From: Cryptomeria japonica
Lineage: Eukaryota; Streptophyta; Pinopsida; Cupressales; Cupressaceae
Assembly: GCF_030272615.1 (NCBI RefSeq)
Contig: NW_026729300.1
Location: 30,001 to 50,000 of the forward strand
Reading direction: 5' to 3'
Length of the DNA stretch: 20,000 bases
The notes under the pieces are model-generated. The model ran no database searches, was not told the origin of the DNA, and worked only from the letters and a program-made list of their open reading frames with translations. Of the stretch, positions 1 to 9,414 are shown piece after piece; positions within the stretch are counted from its first letter, which is position 1, and the number at the start of each line of letters is the position of its first letter. A program made the position numbers and the translations under genes.

Positions 1-182
1 AGAGTTCCGAAGACTACCTCCAGGAACAATCGGGAACAAGACCGATTACAAGTCGTCGAGTCTGTTACTGGGCGAACACGAGATGCGCACAGGAAATCGA
101 TCAGCCCTCACAATGGCCCAAGGCCAGAGATCGGACTGCTACGATTTACCCCAACAATCATCGTGCCACTCTTCGCAGAGAG
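1..182. other. Non-repetitive left edge, nothing recognised
   Basis: I see no gene, RNA or repeat here. There is no 18S rRNA sequence in either orientation, and the conserved start of plant 18S (TACCTGGTTGATCCTG) is absent on both strands. The stretch ends where the first degenerate copy of the 188-bp repeat begins. Confidence 0.5.
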
Positions 183-425
183 GTGATAGACGCCAACGAG
201 CCCGCGCATAGCAATCGAGGTGTAAAAAGGGCGTTGAAGGCAGGAAGCCTGGACGAAAGAGGCTACGAGGTCACCTCGAAGCGGTCTAAGAATCGGGCGC
301 ACTTGGGGCGACTACCAGTGCCAACCCCTTATCCCGCGGTGCGTCCGACACACAGAAATTTCCAAGGCGGCCAAGGAGCCTCCCCGCATAGCAATCGGGG
401 TGTGAGGTTACGGATGCAGCATTGA
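183..425. repeat. Diverged outlying copy of the 188-bp repeat
   Basis: The segment from about 204 to 386 is one monomer of about 182 bp. It keeps the landmarks of the main array in order: GCATAGCAATCG, GAAAGAGGCT, CACTTGGGGCGACTACCAG, CCCCTTATCCCGCG and CCAAGGCGGCC. It carries many substitutions and small indels compared with the array at 931-5628. This is expected of a repeat at the edge of an array, outside the homogenised core. Confidence 0.8.
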
Positions 426-690
426 TAGCAATCGAGGTGGGAGGCGAAGGATGCAGAAGTGAGAGCCGAGGGATGTAGCAGAGATAGCAATCGGGGTGTG
501 TGATGCAGAAGAGATAGCAATCGAGGTGTGCGGTGGGAAGGGCCCAGCAGCCAGAATGCATGAAGCGACGGATGAAGCAGTGATGACAACCGGGCTGTGA
601 GGAGAGGAGGGATGCAGCCAAGAAAGCAATCAGGGCTCGAGGCAAGGGATGCATCAAGGATAGCAATCATGTTGTGAGGCGAGATTCCAA
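411..690. repeat. Short sub-repeats derived from part of the 188-bp monomer
   Basis: A phrase of the form GGATGCAG followed by GATAGCAATCGGGGTGTG recurs about six times at irregular spacing of about 30-65 bp. It corresponds only to the GCATAGCAATCGGGGTGCGAGG to GGGATGC part of the 188-bp monomer. The rest of the monomer, including the GGGGCGACTACCAG block, is missing. Local amplification of a monomer fragment explains this. Open frames across the stretch are accidental. Confidence 0.7.
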
Positions 691-699
691 AGGCTAAAC

Positions 700-930
700 G
701 TGAGAGGCTGCAGGGTCGACTCAGAGAGGTCTATGCATGTGAGAGGCTGAAAGCAAGGTCAACTCGGAGCGGTCTATGCATCGGGCGCGCTTGGGGCGAC
801 TACCAGTGCCAACCCCTTATCCCGCGACGCGTCCGACAAAGAGAACGTTCCAAGGCGGCAGAGGAGGTTACCAGCCGAAGGATGCAGTAGCAATAACAGG
901 TATAGTTCCGCGGCGGCCGAGAAGACTCAC
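700..930. repeat. Rearranged diverged 188-bp repeat copy
   Basis: One monomer-like block is visible, with GGGCGCGCTTGGGGCGACTA and CCCCTTATCCCGCGACGCG at about 784-833. It contains two small internal duplications. The AGAGGCTG to GGTCTATGCAT piece occurs twice at about 700-782, and the GTTCCAAGGCGGC block is repeated as GTTCCGCGGCGGCC shortly before 930. It joins the regular array at 931. Confidence 0.7.
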
Positions 931-3900
931 CGCATAGGAATCGGGATGCGAGGCGAGGGATGCGGCGGGAAGGCCCCGACGGCTAAACGGAAGAGGCTGC
1001 AGGGCCGCCTCGGAATGGTCCAAGCATCGGACGCGATTGGGACGACTACCAGTGCCAACCCCTTATCCCGCGATGCGTCCGATACACAGATAGTTCCAAG
1101 GCGGCCGAGGAGCCTCACCGCATATCAATCGGGGTGCGAGGCGAGGGATGGGGCGGGAAGGCCCCAACGGCTAGACGGAAGAGGCTTCAGGGCCACCTCG
1201 GAATGCTCCAAGCATCGGACGCGCTTGGGGCGACTACCAGTGCCAACCCCTTATCCCGCGATGCGTCCGATACACAGATGGTTCCAAGGCGGCCGAGGAG
1301 CCTCACCGCATAGCAATCGGGGGTGCGAGGCGAGGGATGGGGCGGGAAGGCCCCAACGGCTAGACGGAAGAGGCTTCAGGGCCGCCTCGGAATGGTCCAA
1401 GCATCGGACGCGCTTGGGGCGACTACCAGTGACAACCCCTCATCCCGCGATGCGTCCGATACGAAGATGGTTCCAAGGCGGCCGAGGAGCCTCACCGCAT
1501 AGCAATCGGGGTGCGAGGTGGGGGATGCGGCGAGATGGCCCCAACGGCTAGACGGAAGAGGCCACAGGGCCGCGTCGGAATAGTCCAAGCATCGGACGCG
1601 CTTGGGGCGACTACCAGTGACAACCCCTTATCCCGCGATGCGTCCGATACGAAGATAGTTCCAAGGCGGCCGAGGAGCCTCACCGCATAGCAATCCGGGT
1701 GCGAGGTGGGGGATGCGGCGAGATGGCCCCAACGGCTAGACGGAAGAGGCTGCAGGGCCGCCTCGGAATAGTCCAAGCATCGGACGCGCTTGGGGCGACT
1801 ACCAGTGACAACCCCTTATCCCGCGATGCTTCCGATACGAAGACAGTTCCAAGGCGGCCGAGGAGCCTCACCGCATAGCAATGGGGGTGCGAGGTGAGGG
1901 ATGCGGCGAGATGGCCCCAACGGCTAGACGGAAGAGGCCACAGGGCCGCCTCGGAATAGTCCAAGCATCGGACGCGCTTGGGGCGACTACCAGTGACAAC
2001 CCCTTATCCCGCGATGCATCCGATACGAAGATAGTTCCCAGGCGGCCGAGGAGCCTCACCGCATAGCAATCGGGGTGCGAGGCGAGGGATGCGGCGAGAT
2101 GGCCCCAAAGGGTAGACGGAAGAGGCTGCGGGGCCGCCTCGGAATAGTCCAAGCATCGAACGCGCTTGGGGCGACTACCACTGCCAACCCCTTATCCCGC
2201 GATGCGTCCGATACACAGATAGTTCCGAGGCGGCCGAGGAGCTGGGGGATGCGGCGAGATGGCCCCAACGGCTAGACGGAAGAGGCTGCAGGGCCGCCTC
2301 GGAATAGTCCAAGCATCGGACGCGCTTGGGGCGACTACCAGTGACAACCCCTTATCCCGCGATGCGTCCGATACACAGATAGTTCCGAGGCGGCCAAGGA
2401 GCCTCACCGCATAGCAATCGTGGTGCGAGGTGGGGGATGCAGCGAGATGGCCCCAACGGCTAGACGGAAGAGGCTGCAGGGCCGCCTCGGAATGGTCCAA
2501 GCATCGGACGCGCTTGGGGCGACTACCACTGCCAACCCCTTATCCCGCGATGCGTCCGATACACAGATAGTTCCAAGGCGGCCGAGGAGCCTCACCGAAT
2601 AGCAATCGGGGTGCGAGGCGAGGGATGCGGCGAGAAAGCCCCAACGGCTAGAGGGAAGAGGCTTCAGGTCCGCCTCGGAATGGTCCAAGCATCGGACGCG
2701 CTTGGGGCGACTACCAGTGACAACCCCTTATCCCGCGACGCGTCCGATACACAGATAGTTCCAAGGCGGCCGAGGAGCCTCACCGCATAGCAATCGGGGT
2801 GCGAGGCGAGGGATGCGGCGAGAAGGACCCAACGGCTAGACGGAAGAGGCTTCAGGGCCGCCTCGGAATGGTCCAAGCATCGGACGCGCTTGGGGCGACT
2901 ACCAGTGACAACCCCTTATCCCGCGACGCGTCCGATACACAGATAGTTCCAAGGCGGCCGAGGAGCCTCACCGCATAGCAATCGGGGTGCGAGGCGAGGG
3001 ATGCGGCGAGAAGGACCCAACGGCTAGACGGAAGAGGCTTCAGGTCCGCCTCGGAATGGTCCAAGCATCGGACGCGCTTGGGGCGACTACCAGTGACAAC
3101 CCCTTATCCCGCGACGCGTCCGATACACAGATAGTTCCAAGGCGGCCGAGGAGCCTCACCGCATAGCAATCGGGGTGCGAGGCGAGGGATGCGGCGAGAA
3201 GGACCCAACGGCTAGACGGAAGAGGCTTCAGGGCCGCCTCGGAATGGTCCAAGCATCGGACGCGCTTGGGGCGACTACCAGTGACAACCCCTTATCCCGC
3301 GATGCGTCCGATACACAGATAGTTCCAAGGCGGCCGAGGAGCCTCACCGCATAGCAATCGGGGTGCGAGGCGAGGGATGCGGCGAGAAGGACCCAACGGC
3401 TAGACGGAAGAGGCTTCAGGGCCGCCTCGGAATGGTCCAAGCATCGGACGCGCTTGGGGCGACTACCAGTGACAACCCCTTATCCCGCGACGCGTCCGAT
3501 ACACAGATAGTTCCAAGGCGGCCGAGGAGCCTCACCGCATAGCAATCGGGGTGCGAGGCGAGGGATGCGGCAAGAAGGACCCAACGGCTAGACGGAAGAG
3601 GCTTCAGGGCCGCCTCGGAATGGTCCAAGCATCGGACGCGCTTGGGGCGACTACCAGTGACAACCCCTTATCCCGCGACGCGTCCGATACACAGATAGTT
3701 CCAAGGCGGCCGAGGAGCCTCACCGCATAGCAATCGGGGTGCGAGGCGAGGGATGCGGCGAGAAGGACCCAACGGCTAGACGGAAGAGGCTTCAGGTCCG
3801 CCTCGGAATGGTCCAAGCATCGGACGCGCTTGGGGCGACTACCAGTGACAACCCCTTATCCCGCGACGCGTCCGATACACAGATAGTTCCAAGGCGGCCG

Positions 3901-5628
3901 AGGAGCCTCACCGCATAGCAATCGGGGTGCGAGGCGAGGGATGCGGCGAGAAGGACCCAACGGCTAGACGGAAGAGGCTTCAGGGCCGCCTCGGAATGGT
4001 CCAAGCATCGGACGCGCTTGGGGCGACTACCAGTGACAACCCCTTATCCCGCGACGCGTCCGATACACAGATAGTTCCAAGGCGGCCGAGGAGCCTCACC
4101 GCATAGCAATCGGGGTGCGAGGCGAGGGATGCGGCGAGAAGGACCCAACGGCTAGACGGAAGAGGCTTCAGGGCCGCCTCGGAATGGTCCAAGCATCGGA
4201 CGCGCTTGGGGCGACTACCAGTGACAACCCCTTATCCCGCGATGCGTCCGATACACAGATAGTTCCAAGGCGGCCGAGGAGCCTCACCGCATAGCAATCG
4301 GGGTGCGAGGCGAGGGATGCGGCGAGAAGGACCCAACGGCTAGACGGAAGAGGCTTCAGGGCCGCCTCGGAATGGTCCAAGCATCGGACGCGCTTGGGGC
4401 GACTACCAGTGACAACCCCTTATCCCGCGACGCGTCCGATACACAGATAGTTCCAAGGCGGCCGAGGAGCCTCACCGCATAGCAATCGGGGTGCGAGGCG
4501 AGGGATGCGGCGAGAAGGACCCAACGGCTAGACGGAAGAGGCTTCAGGGCCGCCTCGGAATGGTCCAAGCATCGGACGCGCTTGGGGCGACTACCAGTGA
4601 CAACCCCTTATCCCGCGACGCGTCCGATACACAGATAGTTCCAAGGCGGCCGAGGAGCCTCACCGCATAGCAATCGGGGTGCGAGGCGAGGGATGCGGCG
4701 AGAAGGACCCAACGGCTAGACGGAAGAGGCTTCAGGGCCGCCTCGGAATGGTCCAAGCATCGGACGCGCTTGGGGCGACTACCAGTGACAACCCCTTATC
4801 CCGCGACGCGTCCGATACACAGATAGTTCCAAGGCGGCCGAGGAGCCTCACCGCATAGCAATCGGGGTGCGAGGCGAGGGATGCGGCGAGAAGGACCCAA
4901 CGGCTAGACGGAAGAGGCTTCAGGGCCGCCTGGGAATGGTCCATGCATCGCACGCGCTTGGGGCGACTACCAGTGACAACCCCTTATCCCGCGACGCGTC
5001 CGATACACAGATAGTTCCAAGGCGGCCGAGGAGCCTCACCGCATAGCAATCGGGGTGCGAGGCGAGGGATGCGGCGAGAAGGACCCAACGGCTAGACGGA
5101 AGAGGCTTCAGGGCCGCCTCGGAATGGTCCAAGCATCGGACGCGCTTGGGGCGACTACCAGTGACAACCCCTTATCCCGCGACGCGTCCGATACACAGAT
5201 AGTTCCAAGGCGGCCGAGGAGCCTCACCGCATAGCAATCGGGGTGCGAGTCGAGGGATGCGGCGAGAAGGACCCAACGGCTAGACGGAAGAGGCTTCAGG
5301 GCCGCCTCGGAATGGTCCAAGCATCGGACGCGCTTGGGGCGACTACCAGTGACAACCCCTTATCCCGCGATGCGTCTGATACACAGATAGTTCCAAGGCG
5401 GCCGAGGAGCCTCACCGCATAGCAATCGGGGTGCGAGGCAAGGGATGCGGCGAGAAGGACCCAACGGCTAGACGGAAGAGGCTTCAGGGCCGCCTCGGAA
5501 TGGTCCAAGCATCGGACGCGCTTGGGGCGACTACCGTTGCCAACCCCTTATCCCGCGATGCGTCTGATACACAGATAGTTCCGAGGCGGCCGAGGAGCCT
5601 CACCGCATAGCAATCGGGTTGCGAGGCA
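931..5628. repeat. 188-bp tandem repeat array, about 25 monomers
   Basis: The landmark CGCATAGCAATCGGGG falls at 931, 1119, 1307, 1496, 1684, 1872 and 2060, then at 2408 and every 188 bp exactly through 5604. One junction near 2241 lacks about 28 bp, including the landmark, so the 2060-2408 interval is 348 bp. A one-base insertion (an extra G near 1320) gives the single 189-bp spacing. Monomers from about 2780 to 5400 differ at only a few positions, such as GATGCG versus GACGCG and CAGGGCC versus CAGGTCC, while those near 931-2400 vary more. Each monomer is open for about 70 codons on the minus strand. That frame has no start signal or context and ends at the same place in each monomer, so I treat it as accidental. 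By position this may be a subrepeat of a ribosomal spacer or external transcribed spacer. A satellite of other origin is also possible. Confidence 0.95.
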
Positions 5629-5866
5629 GATTATTGGGAAGGGAACCCCCTGGGATGCGGCTCAAGCAGTGCCCAAAGGGACTGGAATGCGGAATCACAT
5701 CGAGAGACCCAAATGCTATACGAGGGCTCAAATCGAATTATCGATTTGGCCACGACATGGACGCATCGGAACGACTACCTTTGCCGAACCACTCGCAATT
5801 GCATCCATACCGAAACCAATAGACATTTCCGTTAGAGCCCTCGCATAGCATTCGGGAATCTCGCAT

Positions 5867-5954
5867 GCCCCTCTAAATCGACCAATGCTGGCGCTCAACG
5901 AAAATCCGAGCGCTACCACCGTTCGAGCGCCAGCATTGGTCGAGTTAGAGGGGC
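5867..5954. repeat. Near-perfect 34/35-bp inverted repeat with 19-bp spacer
   Basis: The left arm is 5867-5900 and the right arm 5920-5954. The arms share GACCAATGCTGGCGCTC and its complement, and the outer GCCCCTCTAA pairs with TTAGAGGGGC. I count one mismatch and one single-base bulge. The loop is 5901-5919. The right arm ends 32 bp before the TATATAA core at 5987. A minus-strand transcript starting at that core would therefore contain the hairpin near its 5' end. A plus-strand transcript would not include it. Confidence 0.9.
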
Positions 5955-5979
5955 ACGGGGGAGAATGCTCCAGTCAACA

Positions 5980-6009
5980 CCTCCCCTATATAAGTTATTT
6001 GTCCGATTC
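5980..6009 (-). promoter_or_regulatory. Pol I promoter-like core, copy 1 (leftmost)
   Basis: The minus strand reads CTTATATAGGGGAGG, with GAATCGGACAAATAA just upstream. Plant Pol I start sites follow TATATA(A/G)GGG, with initiation at the A/G next to the G run, and the Arabidopsis minimal promoter covers roughly -55 to +6. Here the block conserved among copies runs about 23 bases upstream and about 6 bases downstream of the predicted start, which fits. If 45S rDNA is transcribed leftward, this leftmost copy is the best candidate in the window for the gene promoter, and the others would be spacer promoters. Read on the plus strand, the same bases form a TATATAA box, so a Pol II or Pol III role is not excluded. 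Confidence 0.5.
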
Positions 6010-6354
6010 TCGCACAACCGTAGTCTGCCTCGTCGAATCAAACAACGGTCCTAGATTCCGACTTCCGTTCCGTAGAGACCCAAAAGCTAGATGGAGGCTC
6101 GCAAGAAAGAGAGTCGGCGCATAGCAATCGGGTTTCTCGAACGTTTAGGGACCGAGCTCACTTGCGGATAGGGCAAAATCCGCCAAGCAACCCAAAAGCT
6201 AGACGGGGGCTCGAATCGAATCGCCTAGGCGGCCACAACAACGACGTGTTGGATCGACTACCAGTGCCAAACCATTCAGCAAGACTAGTCTGTGTCGAGG
6301 CCGGATAGAGATTCTCAGAGAGCGCCCGTATAGCATTTAGGAGACCTGCCGCGT

Positions 6355-6442
6355 CCCTCACACTCGACAAATGGTGGTGCACGTTTATAAATCCGAGCGA
6401 TCCCAACCCTTTCAAGCACCAACATCGGTCGAGATAGAGGGG
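6355..6442. repeat. Decayed inverted repeat, second compound unit
   Basis: The left arm (6355-6383) and right arm (6411-6442) still pair through CTCGAC/GTCGAG and TGGTGC/GCACCA, with several mismatches. It occupies the same place relative to its core (6477) as the stronger inverted repeat at 5867-5954. Confidence 0.65.
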
Positions 6443-6469
6443 CACGGAGGGGGCTGCGTGAGACAACAC

Positions 6470-6499
6470 AGTCCCCTATATAAGTTATTTGTCCGATTC
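6470..6499 (-). promoter_or_regulatory. Pol I promoter-like core, copy 2
   Basis: The core TATATAA lies at 6477-6483 of the plus strand. The minus strand reads TATATAGGGGACT, so the G run keeps four G but the following GG is changed to AC. This makes it the most divergent of the 13 on the downstream side. Upstream it shares the GTTATTT variant with copies 1 and 3. Confidence 0.4.
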
Positions 6500-6791
6500 T
6501 CACACATCCGAAGAATGGTCATCAAATCGGACAACAGCCCAAACTTCCGACTTCCGTCCCAGAAAGCCCAAGAGCTATCTAAAACGTTCATGGCCGGAAC
6601 TCGATCGCGGCTATACCAGTCCGCCAAGCAACCCAAAAGCTAGACTGGAGCTCTAGTCGAATCACCTCTGTGGCCATTGCAAGGACGTGTTGGAGCGACT
6701 ACCATTGCCGAACCATTCCGCAGGTCGAGTCCATACCAAGGCCGCATAGAGATTCACGATGAGCTCCTGCATAGCAATCAGGAGACTTGCC

Positions 6792-6885
6792 GTGTCCATC
6801 ACAATCGATAAATCCTGGTGCAAGATTTTTGCATCCGAGCGCTCCAACCAGTCGAGCACCAGCATCAATCGACATAAACGGGCAC
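6792..6885. repeat. Decayed inverted repeat, third compound unit
   Basis: The arms at 6792-6824 and 6851-6885 retain ATCGAT/ATCGAC-type pairing and CTGGTGC/GCACCAG. They lie in the equivalent place before the core at 6918. Pairing is weaker than in the first unit. Confidence 0.6.
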
Positions 6886-6910
6886 GGGGGGAGGATGCTC
6901 GAGAACACTA

Positions 6911-6940
6911 CCTCCCCTATATAAGTTATTTGTCCGATTC
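6911..6940 (-). promoter_or_regulatory. Pol I promoter-like core, copy 3
   Basis: The core TATATAA lies at 6918-6924 and the minus strand reads TATATAGGGGAGG. The flank beyond GATTCTC (AAGCAGCC) departs from the CACAC/CATAC seen in most copies. Confidence 0.45.
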
Positions 6941-7060
6941 TCAAGCAGCCGAAGTCTGGTCATCGAATCGGGTCAAAGACCACAACTTCCGACTTTACCC
7001 ACAATGCAAGTCATCGAATCGAACATCGGCCCCCGAGTCGGACTCCATGCGTATGTCAGG

Positions 7061-7396
7061 TCATCGGACCCAAATTCCGCCTTCCTGCGCATGGCGGGCC
7101 ATCAATATCAACTCGGTCATCGGACCCAAACTCCGCCTTTCTGCGCATGGCACGCCTTCAAATCGGTCATCGGACCCAAATTCCGCCTTCCTGTGCATGG
7201 CGGGCCATCAACATCAACTCGGTCATCGGACCCAAATTCCGCCTTTCTGCGCATGGCACGCCATCAACTCGGTCATCGGACCCAAATTCCGCCTTCCTGC
7301 GCATGGCAGGTCATCGGACACAAATTCAGACCTCGCCAATATGCCTACGTATCGAATCGGTCATCGGACCCAACTTCCGACTTCATCCATACTGTA
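7061..7396. repeat. 50/56-bp alternating tandem repeat (106-bp dimer)
   Basis: TCATCGGACCCAAATTCCGC begins at 7061, 7117, 7167, 7223 and 7273, so the spacings are 56, 50, 56 and 50 bp. Shorter-related copies follow at 7311 and 7361. Each continues with CTTCCTGCGCATGGC or CTTTCTGCGCATGGC in alternation, so the true unit is a 106-bp dimer. The same phrase recurs once or twice within each 311-bp unit to the right, which shows common origin. Confidence 0.85.
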
Positions 7397-7455
7397 GGGT
7401 CTTTGAGGTTGGCGCGGTGCGCTCAACCCGGGGAGTCGACCCATCGAAGCATACA

Positions 7456-7485
7456 CCTCCCCTATATAAGCTATTTGTCCGATTC
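7456..7485 (-). promoter_or_regulatory. Pol I promoter-like core, copy 4
   Basis: The core lies at 7463-7469, in the first 311-bp unit. It has GCTATTT in place of the GTTATTT of copies 1-3, and GATTCCCACACCTGTGTAG beyond the core. Confidence 0.45.
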
Positions 7486-7766
7486 CCACACCTGTGTAGT
7501 TTGCACCTCTGACCAGGACATCGACCCCAACTTCCGAACTCGACTGCAACGACGGCACCAGCGCCTTGGTGCGCACCTTGCGACGCACAGTCCCAACATT
7601 CGCCTTCCTGCACATGGCAGGTCATCGGACCCAAATTCCGACCTCGCGAGTATGCCTACATATCGAATCGGTCATCGGACACAACTTCCGACTTCATCCA
7701 TACCGTAGGGTCTTTGAGGTTGGCGCGGTGCGCTCAACCCGGGGAGTCGACCCAACGAAGCATACA

Positions 7767-7796
7767 CCTCCCCTATATAAGCTATTTGTCCGATTC
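7767..7796 (-). promoter_or_regulatory. Pol I promoter-like core, copy 5
   Basis: The core lies at 7774-7780, in the second 311-bp unit, with the same bases as copy 4 through the core and its flanks. Confidence 0.45.
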
Positions 7797-8077
7797 CCAC
7801 ACCTGTGTAGTTTGCACCTCCGATCAGGACATCGACCCCAACTTCCGAACTCGCCTGCAACGACCGAACCAGCGCCTTGGTGCGCACCTTGCAACGCACA
7901 GTGCCAACATTCGCCTTCCTGCACATGGCAGGTCATCGGACCCAAATTCCGACCTCGCGAGTATGCCTACATATCGAATCGGTCATCGGACCCAACTTCC
8001 GACTTCATCCATACCGTAGGGTCTTTGAGGTTGGCGCGGTGCGCTCAACCCGGGGAGTCGACCCAACGAAGCATACA

Positions 8078-8107
8078 CCTCCCCTATATAAGCTATTTGT
8101 CCGATTC
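8078..8107 (-). promoter_or_regulatory. Pol I promoter-like core, copy 6
   Basis: The core lies at 8085-8091, in the third 311-bp unit, and is identical to copies 4 and 5 across the core. Confidence 0.45.
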
Positions 8108-8388
8108 CCACACCTGTGTAGCTTGCACCTCCGATCAGGACATCGACCCCAACTTCCGAACTCGACTAAAAAGACCGCACCAGCACCTTGGTGTGCACCT
8201 TGCAACGCACAGTGCCAACATTCGCCTTCCTGCACATGGCAGGTCATCGGACCCAAATTCCGACCTCATGAGCATACCTACTAATCGAATCGGTCATCGG
8301 ACCCAACTTCCGACTTCATCCATACCGTAGGGTCTTTGAGGTTGGCGCGGTGCGCTCAACCTGGGGAGTCGACCCATCGAAGCATACA

Positions 8389-8418
8389 CCTCCCCTATAT
8401 AAGCTATTTGTCCGATTC
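8389..8418 (-). promoter_or_regulatory. Pol I promoter-like core, copy 7
   Basis: The core lies at 8396-8402, in the fourth 311-bp unit, which is cut off about 100 bp further on by the 38/52-bp minisatellite. Confidence 0.45.
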
Positions 8419-8510
8419 CGACACCTGTGTAGTTTGCACCTCCGCTCAGGACATCGACCCCAACTTCCGAACTCGCCTGCAACGACCGAACCAGCGCCTT
8501 GGTGCGCACC

Positions 8511-9130
8511 AAAAGTGCGCACTTTTGGAGGGCACTTTTGTGCGCTCCAAAGGTGCGCACTTTTGGAGGGCACTTTTGTGCGCTCCAAAGGTGCGCACTT
8601 TTGGAGGGCACTTTTTGGAGGGCACTTTTGTGCGCTCCAAAGGTGCGCACTTTTGGAGGGCACTTTTTGGAGGGCACTTTTCTGCGCTCCAAAGGTGCGC
8701 ACTTTTGGAGGGCACTTTTTGGAGGGCACTTTTCTGCGCTCCAAAGGTGCGCACTTTTGGAGGGCACTTTTTGGAGGGCACTTTTCTGCGCTCCAAAGGT
8801 GCGCACTTTTGGAGGGCACTTTTTGGAGGGCACTTTTCTGCGCTCCAAAGGTGCGCACTTTTGGAGGGCACTTTTGTGCACTCCAAAGGTGCACACTTTT
8901 GGAGGGCACTTTTTGGAGGGCACTTTTCTGCACTCCAAAGGTGCGCACTTTTGGAGGGCACTTTTTGGAGGGCACTTTTGTGCGCTCCAAAGGTGCGCAC
9001 TTTTGGAGGGCACTTTTTGGAGGGCACTTTTGTGCGCTCCAAAGGTGCGCACTTTTGGAGGGCACTTTTGTGCACTCCAAAGGTGCGCACTTTTGGAGGG
9101 CACTTTTCCTGCGCTCCAAAGGTGCACACC
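8511..9130. repeat. 38/52-bp minisatellite within a 311-bp-type unit
   Basis: CTCCAAAGGTGC starts at 8545, 8583, 8635, 8687, 8739, 8791, 8843, 8881, 8933, 8985, 9037, 9075 and 9114. The spacings are 38 or 52 bp, with a single 39. The 52-bp form has a second GGAGGGCACTTTT block, a 14-bp internal duplication. Every monomer contains a near-palindrome, AAAGGTGCGCACTTTT, centred on TGCGCA. All six frames are largely open because the monomer has few stop codons, giving several 200-320 codon frames on both strands at once. I do not regard any as a gene. Confidence 0.95.
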
Positions 9131-9257
9131 TAGGTGAGCACCTTCGACCACACCTTGTAGCACACCAAACTCTGACTTTCGACTTCATCCGCAATGCAGG
9201 GTCTTTGAGGTTGGCGCAATGCGCACAACCAGGGGAGTCGACCCATCAAACCCAACA

Positions 9258-9287
9258 CCTCCCCTATATAAGCTATTTGTCTGATTC
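9258..9287 (-). promoter_or_regulatory. Pol I promoter-like core, copy 8
   Basis: The core lies at 9265-9271 and is the first after the minisatellite. It carries GTCTGATTC instead of GTCCGATTC and is followed by TCATACATGCGTAG. Confidence 0.45.
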
Positions 9288-9414
9288 TCATACATGCGTA
9301 GCCTGCAGGAGCAATTAGGACATCGACCCCAACTTTCGGCTTCTAAACGAAAACAAGGTCTTTGAGGTTGGTGTAATGCGAACAACTAGGGGAGTCAACC
9401 CATCAAACCCAACA

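Larger units (their letters stand above)
5699..7010. repeat. Three compound units (188-like part + inverted repeat + TATATAA core)
   Basis: Three successive units have their TATATAA cores at 5987, 6477 and 6918, so the spacings are 490 and 441 bp. Each starts with a block like GACCCAAAAGCTAGACGGGG, then CGACTACCAGTGCCAAACCA, then GCCCGTATAGCATT. These blocks correspond in order to GACCCAACGGCTAGACGGAA, CGACTACCAGTGACAACCCC and CACCGCATAGCAAT of the 188-bp monomer. An inverted repeat of about 90 bp and then the core follow. Extra partial copies of the first block lie near 6077, 6187 and 6564. The units are far more diverged from each other than the 188-bp monomers are. Confidence 0.75.
7397..8510. 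repeat. 311-bp tandem repeat, three complete units and one cut short
   Basis: GGGTCTTTGAGGTTGGCGCG begins at 7397, 7708, 8019 and 8330, exactly 311 bp apart. Each unit holds GGGGAGTCGACCCA, the TATATAA core, CATCGACCCCAACTTCCGAA, then a GCGCCTTGGTGCGCACCTTG part and a CATCGGACCCAAATTCCGAC part. The fourth unit is normal to about 8510, where the minisatellite of 8511-9130 takes over. The units differ at few positions. Confidence 0.93.

Noticed and set aside
2404-5508. A repeated gene of about 70 codons on the minus strand in each 188-bp monomer
   Set aside because: The 188-bp period is not a multiple of three, each frame ends at a stop within the repeat, and monomer variation shows no codon pattern.
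931-5628. CRISPR array
   Set aside because: The whole 188 bp is repeated without unique spacers, and the context is plant nuclear DNA.
931-5628. Centromeric satellite
   Set aside because: The monomer length is in the range of plant centromere satellites, but relatedness to the adjacent promoter-like units fits a ribosomal spacer repeat better. Not fully excluded.
5867-5954. Terminal inverted repeats of a small transposon (MITE)
   Set aside because: The arms are separated by only 19 bp, no target-site duplication is visible, and decayed equivalents sit at the same place in neighbouring repeat units.
8294-9318. Frames of 200-320 codons on both strands (GGHFLEGTF- and KCPPKVRTFG-type repeats) as repetitive proteins
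   Set aside because: They are translations of the 38/52-bp minisatellite in all frames. No frame is favoured and no start or promoter context is specific to them.
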